Both the position numbers and the translations under genes were made by a program. A stretch of 5,469 bases of DNA, taken from contig JAEWKY010000217.1 of assembly GCA_023457615.1 (NCBI GenBank), forward strand, positions 1-5,469, read 5' to 3'. Every line of letters starts with the position of its first letter. The stretch's first letter is position 1. The notes beneath the pieces are model-generated. The model was not told the origin of the DNA and did no database searches. It saw only the letters and a program-made list of their open reading frames with translations. Positions 4,218 to 5,469 of the stretch are shown one piece after another. The DNA is from Actinomycetes bacterium. GTDB taxonomy: Bacteria > Actinomycetota > Actinomycetes > Actinomycetales > Microbacteriaceae.

Positions 4218-5469
4218 CGACATACCAGGATCCCCCGCTGCAGTCGCGGCGCGCGGTCCGGCAGGGTGAGCGCCCCGAGGCGCAGCAGCCGTCGTCGCCG
4301 TTCGCCCCGCCGCAGGTGCCGCGCACGGCTGCCGGCGCCGGTGAGCCCCTCAGTTACGTCACGCAGAACCGTCCGCCGCTGCCCGGTTACGACGGCTCCT
4401 CCACCTCGTCTCCGCCCGCGGGCCCCGCGAACCACGGACGCCGCGCCGCCGGTGCCGCGTCCGCTCCCGAGGAGCATCAGGCCTTCCGTCCGCGCGACTT
4501 CAGCCCCGAGGCCCGCACCGCGCCGCCCGCCTGGTCGCCCGAGCACGACCGCGAGAGCGGCCTCGTCGAGTACCACACGCAGGCGCGCGCCCAGGTCGTC
4601 CCGCCGCCGGCCTCGCTCGCCGCGTCGCTCGCGGGAGCTCCGCCCGAGGAGCAGACGCTCTCGCGCCGAGAGCTGCGCGCCCTCCGCGAAGAGGCGGGCA
4701 TCACCGCCTACGAGACCGGTCCGGTCGTGCCGGTTCCGCAGGTCGCTCCGCAACAGGTCGCTCCGCAGCCGTCGCCCCCGCAGCTCGTCGAGCCGCCGGT
4801 GGCGTCGGCACCACCCGCCCCGGCACCCTCGACGCAGCTCGACTCGGCGATGGCCGAGTTCGACGCCCTCGCCGGCCGCACGCCCGACGACGGCTCGCGC
4901 CGTGCCGGCCGTCGGGCCGCCCCGCAGCAGTACGTGTCGGAGAGCGTGCCCGTCGCACCGCAGCCGTACGTGTCGGAGAGCGTCGCGGTGCCCGCGCCCC
5001 CGCAGCAGTACGTGTCGGAGAGCGTGCCGGTGCCGCCGCAGCAGTACGTGTCGGAGAGCGTGCCCGTCGCGCCGCAGCCGTACGTCTCGCAGAGCGTGCC
5101 CGTGCCTCCGCAGGCCTTCGTGGCTCCGCCCGAGCCGGCGCCGATGGCCCCCGCGCAGTTCGCGCCTCAGCCGGTCGCCCCGCAGCCGGTCGCACCGACC
5201 ACCGGCGAGCGTCCGATCGGCCACTGGACCAACCAATCCGACCTCGACGACCGCACCCAGGCCAACCCCTCGACCATCTCGCGCACGATCGGCGGCGGCT
5301 CCGCCGCGATCACGACGAGCGCGCTCGTGCTGCCCTCCATCCCGGGCCACGACATGTCGACGGGCGAGGTCATGCTCACCGACTCGGTGTCGCTCCCCGC
5401 GAGTCTCGCCGCCACCGGCGCGCACCACTCGATCGACGAGTCCGACCTCGACCACCTGCTCGACCCGGG
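4214..5469 (+). CDS. Large Pro/Gln-rich repeat protein, N-terminal 418 residues (runs off right edge)
   Basis: The frame is open from the ATG overlapping the nadD stop to the right edge. The visible part is hydrophilic, rich in Pro, Ala, Gln and Val, and mostly predicted disordered, with no signal peptide. Two stretches look more ordered. LSRRELRALREEAG (149-162) is a short charged helix. The other is the section from about 331, GERPIGHWTNQSDLDD, through TISRTIGGGSAAITTSALVLPSIP (354-377) to SVSLPASLAATGAHHSIDESDLD (391-413). Between them lies the YVSESVPV repeat (about 237-301). Proteins of this style in the same place in Microbacteriaceae are, as I recall, uncharacterised and may carry membrane helices further on; none is visible here. 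Translational coupling to nadD is likely. The function is unknown; an envelope or division-related scaffold is only a guess from the disorder. Confidence 0.85.
   Translation, partial: MTTYQDPPLQSRRAVRQGERPEAQQPSSPFAPPQVPRTAAGAGEPLSYVTQNRPPLPGYDGSSTSSPPAGPANHGRRAAGAASAPEEHQAFRPRDFSPEARTAPPAWSPEHDRESGLVEYHTQARAQVVPPPASLAASLAGAPPEEQTLSRRELRALREEAGITAYETGPVVPVPQVAPQQVAPQPSPPQLVEPPVASAPPAPAPSTQLDSAMAEFDALAGRTPDDGSRRAGRRAAPQQYVSESVPVAPQPYVSESVAVPAPPQQYVSESVPVPPQQYVSESVPVAPQPYVSQSVPVPPQAFVAPPEPAPMAPAQFAPQPVAPQPVAPTTGERPIGHWTNQSDLDDRTQANPSTISRTIGGGSAAITTSALVLPSIPGHDMSTGEVMLTDSVSLPASLAATGAHHSIDESDLDHLLDP
4922..5116 (+). repeat. Tandem 36-bp (one 42-bp) coding repeat
   Basis: Five units of pattern P-Q-(Q/P)-YVSESVPV-(A/P) begin their Tyr codon at 4931, 4967, 5009, 5045 and 5081; a degenerate sixth (AFVAPPEP) starts near 5114. 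Spacing is 36, 42, 36 and 36 bp, always in frame. The 17-nt core TACGTGTCGGAGAGCGT is identical in the first four and has two changes in the fifth. Such DNA-level identity suggests recent slippage or unequal exchange, so copy number may vary between strains. Confidence 0.92.

Noticed and set aside
4184..5455. A 423-codon minus-strand frame with an HALRHVLLR-like repeat.
   Set aside because: It is the mirror of the coding repeat in the plus-strand gene, which has better codon usage, an ATGA overlap with nadD and plausible conserved segments.

Overview
The window is high-GC DNA, with third codon positions almost all G or C. TANNNT-type -10 elements sit directly in front of start codons, and several genes lack a ribosome-binding site. 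Together with the order proA - small membrane protein - nadD - large proline-rich protein, this points to an actinobacterium, most likely a member of the Microbacteriaceae. That placement rests on recalled gene order and protein style, not on a search.

Left part (1-467): the 5' end of an MFS transporter gene on the minus strand runs off the left edge. Its start faces a divergent gene across a roughly 120-bp intergenic region. This region holds a long, nearly perfect inverted repeat (361-429) and a third copy of its core motif (439-448).

Sigma module (468-2061): an ECF-type RNA polymerase sigma factor overlaps by 11 nt a gene for a single-pass membrane protein of 353 residues. The second protein sits where an anti-sigma factor is expected. 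It has no zinc-type anti-sigma motif, and its outer part carries a gap-free tandem duplication of about 73 residues with paired cysteines. The module looks like a membrane signal-to-transcription switch of unknown stimulus.

Housekeeping part (2101-5469): proA (proline synthesis), a 65-residue His-rich membrane protein, nadD (NAD synthesis), and the first 418 codons of a Pro/Gln/Val-rich protein with a 12-14-residue repeat. The last three are tightly packed (10-nt gap, then a 4-nt ATGA overlap). proA and the small gene each appear to have their own leaderless promoter, with identical spacing from -10 to ATG. proB is not adjacent to proA; the sigma module occupies the upstream position.

Across the window the octamer GGATGCCG recurs eight times, far more than base composition predicts. 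The 3' third of nadD has codon usage unlike the rest of the gene.
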